Positions 7,057 to 15,300 of a stretch of DNA of 53,959 nt are shown here, one piece after another (the first letter of the stretch is position 1; each line of letters starts with the position of its first letter). The position numbers and the translations under genes were made by a program. The notes below the pieces were generated by a model that worked only from the letters and a program-made list of their open reading frames with translations, did not search any database and had not been told where the DNA came from. Source of the stretch: Collimonas silvisoli (GTDB lineage Bacteria; Pseudomonadota; Gammaproteobacteria; Burkholderiales; Burkholderiaceae_D); NCBI RefSeq assembly GCF_018305005.1, contig NZ_JAGQEG010000036.1, positions 1-53,959 of the forward strand, in the 5' to 3' direction.

Positions 7057-9756
7057 ATGAGCATTAATCTCAAAACCTTAATCGGCAAACTGAACGACAC
7101 CTCGCGCCTGGCGGCGGAACGTGCGGCAAACATTTGCGTCAGTCGCGGCCAATATGAGGTGGATATAGAACATCTGTTCCTGGCGCTGCTGGAACAGCCC
7201 AAGAGCGATTTTGCAGTGATTGCGCGTAAATCCGGCATCAGCATCGCTACGCTGGAAAGCGATCTGCGGCATGAAATCGACCGCTTCAAGAGCGGTAACG
7301 CGCGCACCCCGGTATTTTCCCCGCATCTGCCCAAGCTGTTTGAACATGCCTGGCTGATTGCCTCGCTCGACAACCAATCGGGACGTATCCGCAGCGGTCA
7401 TTTGCTGCTGGCCCTCCTGACCGAACCGGACCTGGTGCAATTGGCGTATCGCGGTTCCAAGCTGTTCATCAAGTTCAAGCTGGACGATCTCAAGCACGAC
7501 ATGGAAAAGCTGACCGAAGGCTCGCAGGAAAGCATCGCCGCGGATGGCAACGCTACGGCAGAAGAGGCGGGCGGCGACCCGGTGCAGGATTTGACTGCCA
7601 AAGGCGAAGCCTCGAAGACCCCGTCGCTGGACAAGTTCACCACCAACCTGACGCAGCGTGCGCGCGAAGGTAAGGTCGATCCGGTGATCGGCCGCGATAC
7701 CGAGATCCGCCAGACCATCGACATCCTGATGCGGCGCCGGCAAAACAATCCGATCCTGACCGGTGAGGCCGGCGTCGGCAAGACTGCGGTGGTGGAAGGG
7801 CTGGCGCTGCGGATTGCGCAAAAGGACGTGCCCGACGTCTTGCAAGGAGTAGAGCTGCATACCCTCGACATGGGTTTGCTGCAAGCGGGCGCGAGTGTCA
7901 AGGGTGAGTTTGAAAATCGCTTGAAGAGCGTCATCGACGAGGTCAAGAAAAGCTCGCACGCCATCATCCTGTTCATCGACGAAGCCCACACCATGATCGG
8001 CGCCGGTGGCCAGGCGGGACAGAACGACGCCGCCAACCTGCTGAAGCCGGCGCTGGCGCGCGGCGAGCTGCGCACCATCGCCGCCACCACCTGGAGCGAA
8101 TACAAGAAATACTTTGAAAAAGACGCTGCCTTGGCGCGTCGTTTCCAGGTAGTGAAAGTCGAAGAACCGAGCGAAGAACTGGCCTGCGCCATGCTGCGCG
8201 GCATGGCGCCGCTGATGGAAAAGCACTTCGGCGTACGGGTGTTCGACGAAGCGATCACCGAAGCGGTGCGTCTCTCGCATCGTTATATCAGCGGCCGCCA
8301 GCTGCCGGACAAGGCCATCAGCGTGCTCGACACGGCCTGTGCAAAAGTCGCGCTAGGCCAGAATGCAACCCCGGCCCTGATCGAGAATATCGTCAAGAAA
8401 CTGGACCGCCTGGTGGCTGAATTGAATTCGCTGGAACGGGAATCGAACGCCGGCGGCAAGCACGCCGAGCGCCTGAAGGAATTACGTGAGTTGCAAGCCG
8501 GATTGACTACGGAATTGGCGAGCCATAGCGAACGCTGGGAAAAGGAAAAAGCCCTGACCGACCGCATCAAGGCCGCACGCACCGAACTGGAAGCGACACC
8601 GGTTGCAGAGCAGACTCCCGCCGCGGACGCAGCAAAATCTTCCAGGAAGACCGCCAAAGACAGCAAGGAAACCCAGGAACTGGCGCAACTGATCGAGGAA
8701 CTGAAACAACTGCAAGGCGAAACGCCGATGGTGCCGGTCCAGGTTGACGGCCTGGTGGTGGCCGAAATCGTCGCCAGCTGGACCGGTATCCCGCTGGGCA
8801 AGATGGTCAAGGATGAAATCAAGACGGTGATCAATCTTGGCGCCTTGTTGCACGAGCGTGTACTCGGCCAGTCGCATGCGATCGAAGCCGTGGCGCAGCG
8901 CGTACGCACCTCGCGCGCCAACCTGGACGATCCGAACAAACCCAAGGGCGTATTCCTGTTCGTCGGCCCGTCCGGTGTCGGCAAGACCGAAACCGCACTG
9001 GCGCTGGCCGATGTGCTGTACGGCGGCGAGCGCAAGCTGGTCACCATCAACATGAGCGAATACCAGGAAGCGCACAGCGTCTCGGGTCTGAAGGGCTCGC
9101 CGCCGGGTTATGTCGGCTATGGCGAGGGCGGTGTCTTGACCGAAGCCGTGCGCCGTAATCCATACAGCGTAGTGCTGCTGGACGAGGTAGAGAAAGCGCA
9201 CCCCGACGTGCTTGAACTGTTCTTCCAGGTGTTCGACAAAGGCGTGCTGGACGACGCCGAAGGCCGCGAGATCGACTTCAAGAACACCATCATCATCCTG
9301 ACCAGCAATGTCGCCTCCAGTCTGATCATGCAAAGCTGCCTGAACAAGGCGGCGGCAGAGTTGCCCAGCACCGACGACCTGGAACAAGCGATCCGGCCGC
9401 AACTGGTGAAAGCGTTCAAGCCGGCCTTTCTGGGACGTTTGAAGGTGATCCCTTATTATCCGATTTCGGACGACGTGCTGGTCGAGATCATCAATCTCAA
9501 GCTGGGACGGATCCAGAAGCGCATCGCCATCAACCACAAGGCCGAGTTCAGCTACGACGAACCGCTGGTGGAAGCCGTGCTGGCGCGTTGCACCGAAGTC
9601 GATTCCGGCGCCCGCAATGTCGACAATATCCTCAACGGCACGCTGTTGCCGGAAATTGCCGAAACCGTGCTGGGCAAGATGGCCGAAGGCGGCAGCATCG
9701 CCAAGATCAAGGTCACTGCCAACAAGCAGGGACAATTCAAATACGCGATTAAATAG
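7057..9756 (+). CDS. clpV: T6SS AAA+ sheath-recycling ATPase ClpV (TssH)
   Basis: The 899-residue protein belongs to the ClpB/ClpV class. It has a Clp-N repeat region (residues 1-150), NBD1 with Walker A GEAGVGKTA and Walker B ILFIDEAHT, a coiled-coil middle region, and NBD2 with Walker A GPSGVGKTET and Walker B VVLLDEVEKAH. ClpV extracts TssC from contracted sheaths so that subunits can be reused. The start at 7057 (MSINLKTLIGKL) follows GGAAGG and matches the usual N-terminus; an in-frame ATG at 7039 lacks a ribosome site. A charged, Ala/Lys/Glu-rich stretch (EATPVAEQTPAADAAKSSRK) lies in the middle region. Confidence 0.97.
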   Translation: MSINLKTLIGKLNDTSRLAAERAANICVSRGQYEVDIEHLFLALLEQPKSDFAVIARKSGISIATLESDLRHEIDRFKSGNARTPVFSPHLPKLFEHAWLIASLDNQSGRIRSGHLLLALLTEPDLVQLAYRGSKLFIKFKLDDLKHDMEKLTEGSQESIAADGNATAEEAGGDPVQDLTAKGEASKTPSLDKFTTNLTQRAREGKVDPVIGRDTEIRQTIDILMRRRQNNPILTGEAGVGKTAVVEGLALRIAQKDVPDVLQGVELHTLDMGLLQAGASVKGEFENRLKSVIDEVKKSSHAIILFIDEAHTMIGAGGQAGQNDAANLLKPALARGELRTIAATTWSEYKKYFEKDAALARRFQVVKVEEPSEELACAMLRGMAPLMEKHFGVRVFDEAITEAVRLSHRYISGRQLPDKAISVLDTACAKVALGQNATPALIENIVKKLDRLVAELNSLERESNAGGKHAERLKELRELQAGLTTELASHSERWEKEKALTDRIKAARTELEATPVAEQTPAADAAKSSRKTAKDSKETQELAQLIEELKQLQGETPMVPVQVDGLVVAEIVASWTGIPLGKMVKDEIKTVINLGALLHERVLGQSHAIEAVAQRVRTSRANLDDPNKPKGVFLFVGPSGVGKTETALALADVLYGGERKLVTINMSEYQEAHSVSGLKGSPPGYVGYGEGGVLTEAVRRNPYSVVLLDEVEKAHPDVLELFFQVFDKGVLDDAEGREIDFKNTIIILTSNVASSLIMQSCLNKAAAELPSTDDLEQAIRPQLVKAFKPAFLGRLKVIPYYPISDDVLVEIINLKLGRIQKRIAINHKAEFSYDEPLVEAVLARCTEVDSGARNVDNILNGTLLPEIAETVLGKMAEGGSIAKIKVTANKQGQFKYAIK

Positions 9757-9768
9757 AGCGGAGCGAAC

Positions 9769-10137
9769 ATGGATGCAGCAACCAAACAGACAATCCTGAA
9801 GCAGTGCTATTCGAAGCGGTTCGATGAAAAGTACAGCCGCAAATTCCAGTATCAGGACAAGGCGGCCGATGTGCGCAACTTCGTCAAGCTGACGCCGGTC
9901 GATATCATCGACCTGCTGGATACAGCCTCTGCGGCGGCACGCTCACAGGCGCGCCGCCTGCTGCAACTGATGCAGGGCCGGCCGTGGCTACCGTCGGCGG
10001 CGCCGCATGAAGGCGGGATCGGGGATCAGCGCGGGGTGGATAATAATCTGCACATCACGCTGAAGGTGGGGGATAAGAGCTATCACTTGCGTTGCAAGGA
10101 GCAGCCTGGTTTGCATGTCATTCAGATTACCGGATAG
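9769..10137 (+). CDS. Unrecognised 122-residue protein at the end of the clpV operon
   Basis: I do not recognise this family. The protein is small, basic and has no signal peptide or membrane segment, so it is probably cytoplasmic. Its N-terminal half is helical and charged (YSKRFDEKYSRKFQYQDKAADVRNF); the C-terminal half looks beta-rich (NNLHITLKVGDKSYHLRC, HVIQITG). GAGCGGAGCGAAC before the ATG is a good ribosome site, and it begins 12 bases after clpV, so it is surely co-transcribed. Codon use matches its T6SS neighbours. Position suggests a T6SS accessory, but nothing in the sequence shows a function. Confidence 0.75.
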   Translation: MDAATKQTILKQCYSKRFDEKYSRKFQYQDKAADVRNFVKLTPVDIIDLLDTASAAARSQARRLLQLMQGRPWLPSAAPHEGGIGDQRGVDNNLHITLKVGDKSYHLRCKEQPGLHVIQITG

Positions 10138-10499
10138 TCGCCAGAGCAATTTGCGTTAACTGTTTCTGAGTGTATTTGAGCACGGGCGCATCATGACTGC
10201 CGATAGAGCCGTCGCTGTACCTGTGCAAACTCTATGCCACGTTTCGTGGCCTGAGCCCAGCCCGCCAATTGGGCACGATTGCAGGATTCGCGTAAGTAAC
10301 CGGGAGTAACCTACGACCGCTAAAGCTGCATAAATCGTGATTTTATCTGACAAGATATGTCCGAGCGTGAAGGTCGTAATTCGACTTCAGGATGACGCCC
10401 AAGGAAAACTCTGGAATACGAAACACCTGCCGAACGATTTCATCAATCTGTTGCATTCACCGGTTGAATCCACAGCCGATTACGGACTGTCATTTTCCA
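10138..10499. other. 362 bases without a supportable gene
   Basis: The stretch marks the boundary between the clpV operon and the accessory segment. Open frames exist on both strands, but none has a convincing ribosome site or a composition like its neighbours. It looks like decayed coding DNA. I could not assign it to any family or find terminal inverted repeats of a mobile element. Confidence 0.5.
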
Positions 10500-10781
10500 C
10501 TATGTATTTCGCATGCGAGCGGTTTCGAGACAACCCTCGCAGACCCAGCGGAATGAGGTGTAGCCTTCTGACACGTCGTTCCACTCACCTGCCTCAAGTG
10601 CCACGCGCTCACACGCGGCACACCATGCCTGCGGCCACGGTGCATCAGGTGTCGGCGCATCTGTAGGAGTAAAAAATCCCAGACTCGAACCGTGCTGAAT
10701 ATGCTGACAGATAAATGCCGGTTTGCGAACGCCGTGTATTGGGCATTCCATGAAGCTATCAGGCGTTAGCGGCATTCTCAT
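10500..10781 (-). CDS. Small cysteine-rich protein, probably zinc-binding
   Basis: The 93-residue protein has cysteines arranged as CPIHG...FICQH, then WCAAC and WVCEGC, consistent with one or two zinc sites. The pattern CPxHG...ICxH...AWCxxC...WNDxSE...CxxC is one I recall from small uncharacterised conserved proteins in several bacteria, which argues that this is a real gene. No signal peptide or membrane segment is seen. It stands alone on the leftward strand in the accessory segment beside decayed DNA, and has no evident link to the T6SS. Confidence 0.6.
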   Translation of the reverse strand: MRMPLTPDSFMECPIHGVRKPAFICQHIQHGSSLGFFTPTDAPTPDAPWPQAWCAACERVALEAGEWNDVSEGYTSFRWVCEGCLETARMRNT

Positions 10782-11119
10782 ACAGGACTATATGTTTTAA
10801 ATTCATCGACGCCCGAAGGCGAACATTGTTATTTTTTTTGACGCATTACGGAGGCATAGCATCGGCTTTTGAATTGCTTGTGGATGCCGCCGGCCTATGT
10901 TGCCATTAAATAATTGTTCAAGCAATACTAAATTCGTCTCCTTTCGGAACGGCGGGTTGTGGCCGTGCTGAGTCAGTCGGAACAGTATTTGACTATTCAC
11001 CCGAGAAATATCCTAAACGGCCTATAACCATCAGCAGTCTCGGTTTGTCGAATTGACGTATAGCTCAGGATGACACCACGATTTTGAAACGCATCGGTCG
11101 TTTGTCTTTTGACGTTCCT
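10782..11119. other. 338 bases without a supportable gene
   Basis: This stretch is more AT-rich than the T6SS genes. A 65-codon leftward frame (10803-11000) shows no family resemblance and no clear ribosome site. I see no promoter, terminator or repeat that I would defend. Confidence 0.4.
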
Positions 11120-11533
11120 TTACTGTCTCGCTTGAACGAATTTTGCAAAATTATTCAATATGGACTGCCACCCTTGTTGCTGCTGCTCGATAGGATTTTC
11201 CGATTCAGCATCAAATACAACACGAACCGTCACGCCCTTTGCTCCTGTTATGAACGCCACCGACGCAGCGCGGTCGCCAAACGAGAATTCAAGCAATTCA
11301 TGAGGTACCACCTTTGTGTAGGTTCCTTCGAAATCAAAGCCGAAGCTACCGTCCTTGGCCTCCATGCGTGACGAGAAAATGCCGCCGACTCGCAGATCGA
11401 CAGTAGATTTGGTTGTGTGCCAATCGTCAGAAGCTGTGTTCCACTGCTTGATATCGCTCGGCGTTGTGTAAGCATTCCAGACCTGGGTGACGGGAGCATC
11501 GATCTGTGTTTCGACGGTGATTTTCTCGGTCAT
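11120..11533 (-). CDS. SRPBCC / AHSA1-family protein
   Basis: The 137-residue protein begins ITVETQIDAPVTQVWNAYTTPSDIKQWN, the signature of the AHSA1/START-like (SRPBCC) fold, and continues with LRVGGIFSSRMEAKDG, FEGTYTKVVPHELLEFSF and a C-terminal helix (QQGWQSILNNFAKFVQ). These small proteins form a hydrophobic cavity, and most members lack a known substrate. GGAAAAATC precedes the ATG. Its ATG overlaps (ATGA) the stop of a TetR fragment, so it was probably once the second gene of a regulator-target pair. Confidence 0.88.
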   Translation of the reverse strand: MTEKITVETQIDAPVTQVWNAYTTPSDIKQWNTASDDWHTTKSTVDLRVGGIFSSRMEAKDGSFGFDFEGTYTKVVPHELLEFSFGDRAASVAFITGAKGVTVRVVFDAESENPIEQQQQGWQSILNNFAKFVQARQ

Positions 11534-11697
11534 GATTTTTCCTTTCGTTTGCAGTTAAAGGGTTGAGTGAATAGAGCTTCCAGATAACGCCGCAAATGTG
11601 CCGCGCTCTCATGCGCGACATCAGCGGTTTGCTTTGCCTTGGTAAAAATAAATGCGCCTTGCAGGACTGACTGGATGAAATATCCCATCCCAAATTC
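11530..11697 (-). pseudogene. C-terminal remnant of a TetR-family regulator
   Basis: Read leftward from 11697, the frame gives EFGMGYFIQSVLQGAFIF, then TKAKQTADVAHESAAHLRRYLEALF, before stopping at 11530. This matches the ligand-domain end of TetR regulators of the VLQGAFxLAKA...HLxRYLELLF type. An in-frame TAA lies directly before it and no HTH domain is found upstream, so only about 55 codons survive. The stop overlaps the start of the SRPBCC gene, which suggests an original two-gene operon whose regulator has decayed. Confidence 0.7.
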
Positions 11698-11838
11698 TTA
11701 TACATTGCTGTCATCATGGATTTGCTGTCGAACGACCGCTCTTGAGAAAGTTTCTGAAAGACTGCTTTTGGCGGCCGATTGCAGTCCTTCAAAAGCGATT
11801 TAGTCGCGATAAAATCTGACACTGCTAAGCTAATACAA

Positions 11839-12330
11839 CTAAACAGAATGCTGCTGTATTGCCATGAGAAAGTCTAAAAAGCTATTTGAGACCACATAGA
11901 GATCGCCGCAATCATCGACTTCGGCAAAATCGGCCTGATGACTGTCATCCGGTTCATGCAGATGCGTCCTATCCCAGTAAAGTACATTGCCAGATCTGGG
12001 CTCCAGCATAAGTACAAATGGATTGCCGCCGCCGTCTTCTCCGATTGCAATCGATTTACCAAGAAAATCGATTTCCGAAATGAACTCTTGATTGAATGAG
12101 ATCAGGTCCATTGAGGGTTCATTGATTCTGGTGCCAAACAGGCCGCCAAAAGAGATTGAACCGGATTCGACTTTATTGAATGGAATTTCGCAATACCCCG
12201 GATATTCAATCGTCAATCCGTTATGAGAAATCAGAAAATCTTTATAGTCGCCAGGTAATGGATGGGCGATATGTGATTCAAGTTCAGCTATCGCGTCAAG
12301 CGCTGCGCCCGGTCTGTATTTTATCGGCAT
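11839..12330 (-). CDS. SMI1/KNR4-family immunity protein for the adjacent RHS toxin
   Basis: The 163-residue acidic cytoplasmic protein has the SUKH/SMI1-KNR4 pattern: an N-terminal helix (ALDAIAELESHIAHPLPGDYKDFLISHNG), a GLFG block, GKSIAIGEDGGGNPFVLML and a WDRTHLHEPDD strand, ending with SFLDFLMAI. Proteins of this superfamily are common immunity partners of polymorphic nuclease toxins. The gene starts 16 bases after the rhs stop behind AAAGGACAAGATT, so toxin and immunity are translated together. That it neutralises the WHH domain is inferred from position and family. Confidence 0.88.
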   Translation of the reverse strand: MPIKYRPGAALDAIAELESHIAHPLPGDYKDFLISHNGLTIEYPGYCEIPFNKVESGSISFGGLFGTRINEPSMDLISFNQEFISEIDFLGKSIAIGEDGGGNPFVLMLEPRSGNVLYWDRTHLHEPDDSHQADFAEVDDCGDLYVVSNSFLDFLMAIQQHSV

Positions 12331-12346
12331 AATCTTGTCCTTTCTT

Positions 12347-15300
12347 TTAGTCGCACCTAGCTTTGATGTTCTTTACTCCACCTGAATGCGTAAATCGATT
12401 GTGAATTTTCTTCGGTACCTCTTGCATGGTAGTCATGTTCTGATGGTGGTGCCATGTATTAAGGTCGTAATCCGCATGTCCTTTGGGCGCTAGCGCATCG
12501 GCCTTGCCAAAATCTCCTGCAGGATTACGACCGTGATTTCCCTTAAGATCCGGAACCTCGACTCGTTGCCGCTCGTATGGAGTGAAATCCGGATGCCCGT
12601 CGGGGTACCTTACAGTATTACCGTCCCAATCCGTGTATACCCATGTTCGACTGTCGATTTCCTGATGAATCGTCCCTCCCTTGTCAAGCCATTTTTCAGG
12701 AGTTGGGGAGTTTGCCGGCTTATCGTTTAACCCAAGGGGATCAATCCATCTGATCGGATTTGACGCGTAAGCATATAGATTATTTCCTCCGGCCAGTCCA
12801 ATCGGATCCTGTCCAATAAACTGCCCGATGTGGGGATCGTAATATCGATTCCTGTTGTAATGCAAGCCGGTCTCAACATCAAAATATTGCCCCTGGAACC
12901 TGATTGGATTATCCACCGCTTGCACATGCAGCCGCTGTACCGCCCCCCATGCTGCGTAGCTAGCCGACCACATAACCTGCCCGCTGCCATCGGTCAATCT
13001 GGTCGGGCAGCCGTTGCAGTCGTTGTGATAGTGGAAGACGCCGCTGCTGGTCTCTTCAATGACCGCTTCCGTATCGCTTGCGGCGACCTCCGGGGGATGA
13101 GTTGCTGTTGCGCCTGGTGCAGCCACTGTTTGCATGAGCGCGGGCGGCGGCATGCTGACATCGCCGCCGAGCCGCAGCCCGCCGCTCAGGCTACCGATAT
13201 GATCCGGCGATTGTGCATGTGCGAGGCTGAGTTGGGGATCGCTCCCTTGGGGCCATGGAGCGGCTGCGCTCAATTGACCGAGCTTGGCGCTGCCCAATCC
13301 CCCCATGCCGCCCAGACCACCGCTTTCACCAAGACTGGTAGTTGCCGCAACCGGAAAGGAGGGGGGAGGTGGAGGCGCTGCGACAGAGGTAGCGATCTGT
13401 ACCGCGTGCCCTTGCGTGACTGTGTCTGCTTTTCTTTCCGCCATGCGGACGGGTTGCTTAGCAACCTTGGCCTGCCGATCAATCAACGCCAGCGGCGCAA
13501 ACGTGTCCGGATAGTAGACATACTCCCGCGCCTGGGCATGCAAGGTCTTCAGCGCATTGAGTCGCTTGCGCGCCGCCATGAAATCGGCCACGTTGCCGGC
13601 CGACCAGATCTCGGCGCTCTGCGTGTTATTGGCTTGCCGTACCTCGCCCAACAAGGCGTCACCGTCCCAGAAGAACCAGGTGGTATGGGTGGGGTTCCGT
13701 TTGAACACCCGGCGTCCTAGCGGATCGTATCCATAGCGGGTCGCCTGGCCAGCTTGGCTGCTTTCGATCAGGCGCTGGTTAGCGTCCCAGCGCAATTGCA
13801 AGGCGGGATCGGCAGCCGCTGGATCGGCCGATGACATTTGGCTGCCCCCACGTCGAACCAGGTTGCCGGCGCGGTCGAACACATAGTGCACGTTATCGTG
13901 GCTGCCTTCGCGGCTCCACTGGACTTCCGCCTGGCCTTCGCCGCCTGCTGCCTGCCGCATTTCCATCTGCCGGATCCGCGTGCGCAGCCGATCGCCGGCT
14001 GGATCGTTGAGAAAGTCCGTCACCCTTCCGGCAGGATCGGTATGGCGCAGGAGGTTGCCCAATGGGTCGTATTGGTAAAGGTCGCTGCCATGTTCGCTGT
14101 CGCTGCGCCGGGTCTGGTTGCCGGCACGGTCGTATTCGTAGCTGGTGGTGAACAGCGGTATCTGGTCGCGCAGCACTGTCTGGGCGGTCAGATGGCCGGC
14201 CGTGTCGTAGCGCAGCTGACGCTGGACGCTGCCGCTCAACTGCTCTTTGACGGCACGCCCGAGCGCATCGCGTTCGATCAGGATGGGCGGTTCGTCGTTG
14301 ATGGCGATAGTTGCCACTTGATTACGCAGATCGTAGGTGGCGGCAACCTTGTTGCCGGCGCTGGTTTGCCGCGACAGCCGGTTGCTGGCCTGGTCGTAGC
14401 GATATGCGATCTGGAAACCGTCCTGTACTTCTTCGATGATGCGGCCATCGGCGTCGAACTTGCGCAGGATGTGCCGATGCGGATTGCGGATCTCCACTAT
14501 GGCGCCGTTCTTGTCGTAACTGAACGTTTCGTGGATTTGCCGTGCCGGATGGTCGCTGTCGGGCAAGGTTTTTTTGATGATGCGACCCAAGCGGTCCGTG
14601 GTGTAGATAATGACTCGACCGAGCGGATCGGTGGCGCTTGACAGGTTGCCGCCAGCATCATAGCGATAGTGGCGCGACTGCTCCCAGTAATCGCATTCTT
14701 CAACGATGCGGCCCAGCGCGTCGCGCTTGAGCTGATAACCTTCTTGGCGTTGGTTGACCAGGCCTATCAGTTGTTCCTCTGTGTCATACAGGTACTGCAT
14801 GGCGTGGCCGTCGGCTTGCACGCGCCTGGCGAGCTGGCCGGTGCCGGCGTATTCCAGCAAGGTCCGGGCGCCGTTCCGGTCCGTGTAGCAGATCAGTTGG
14901 TCTTCCGCGTCGTAGTCGTAATGGATACTTGCACCGTCTGCCTGGAGGGTCTGCAGCAGGCGGCCTTTGATGTCGTAGCGGTATTCGGTGACGTCGCCGG
15001 CGGCATCGGTACGGCGTTTCAGACAACCCAGTGCATCGTACGCAAAATGGCTGCGATGACCGAGGCCGTCAGTCAACTGCGCTAGGTTGCCGTAACGGTC
15101 GAAAACCAGCGTCGTGGCAGCACCGCGCGGGTTGACGTGAGTTGCCAGCTGGCCATGAACGTCATAGGTAAAGCGCGAACGGGCGCCCATGGGAGTGCTT
15201 TGCTCCAGCAACCGGCCGCGCTCATCCCAGCTGCGCTGCCAGTGCTGGCCGAGCGGGTCGACCAGTTCGGTCATTCGATTGGCGTCATCGAAGGCCATGA

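Noticed and set aside
10156-10353. A 65-codon leftward frame after the clpV operon
   Set aside because: No ribosome site, no homology pattern, mixed composition.
10337-10666. A 109-codon rightward frame in the accessory strip
   Set aside because: Half of it is antisense to the Cys-rich gene and the other half shows no family resemblance. I considered a transposase tail but could not support it.
11427-11822. A 131-codon leftward frame overlapping the SRPBCC gene
   Set aside because: It runs out of frame across the TetR remnant and into the SRPBCC gene; the remnant's true frame is another one.
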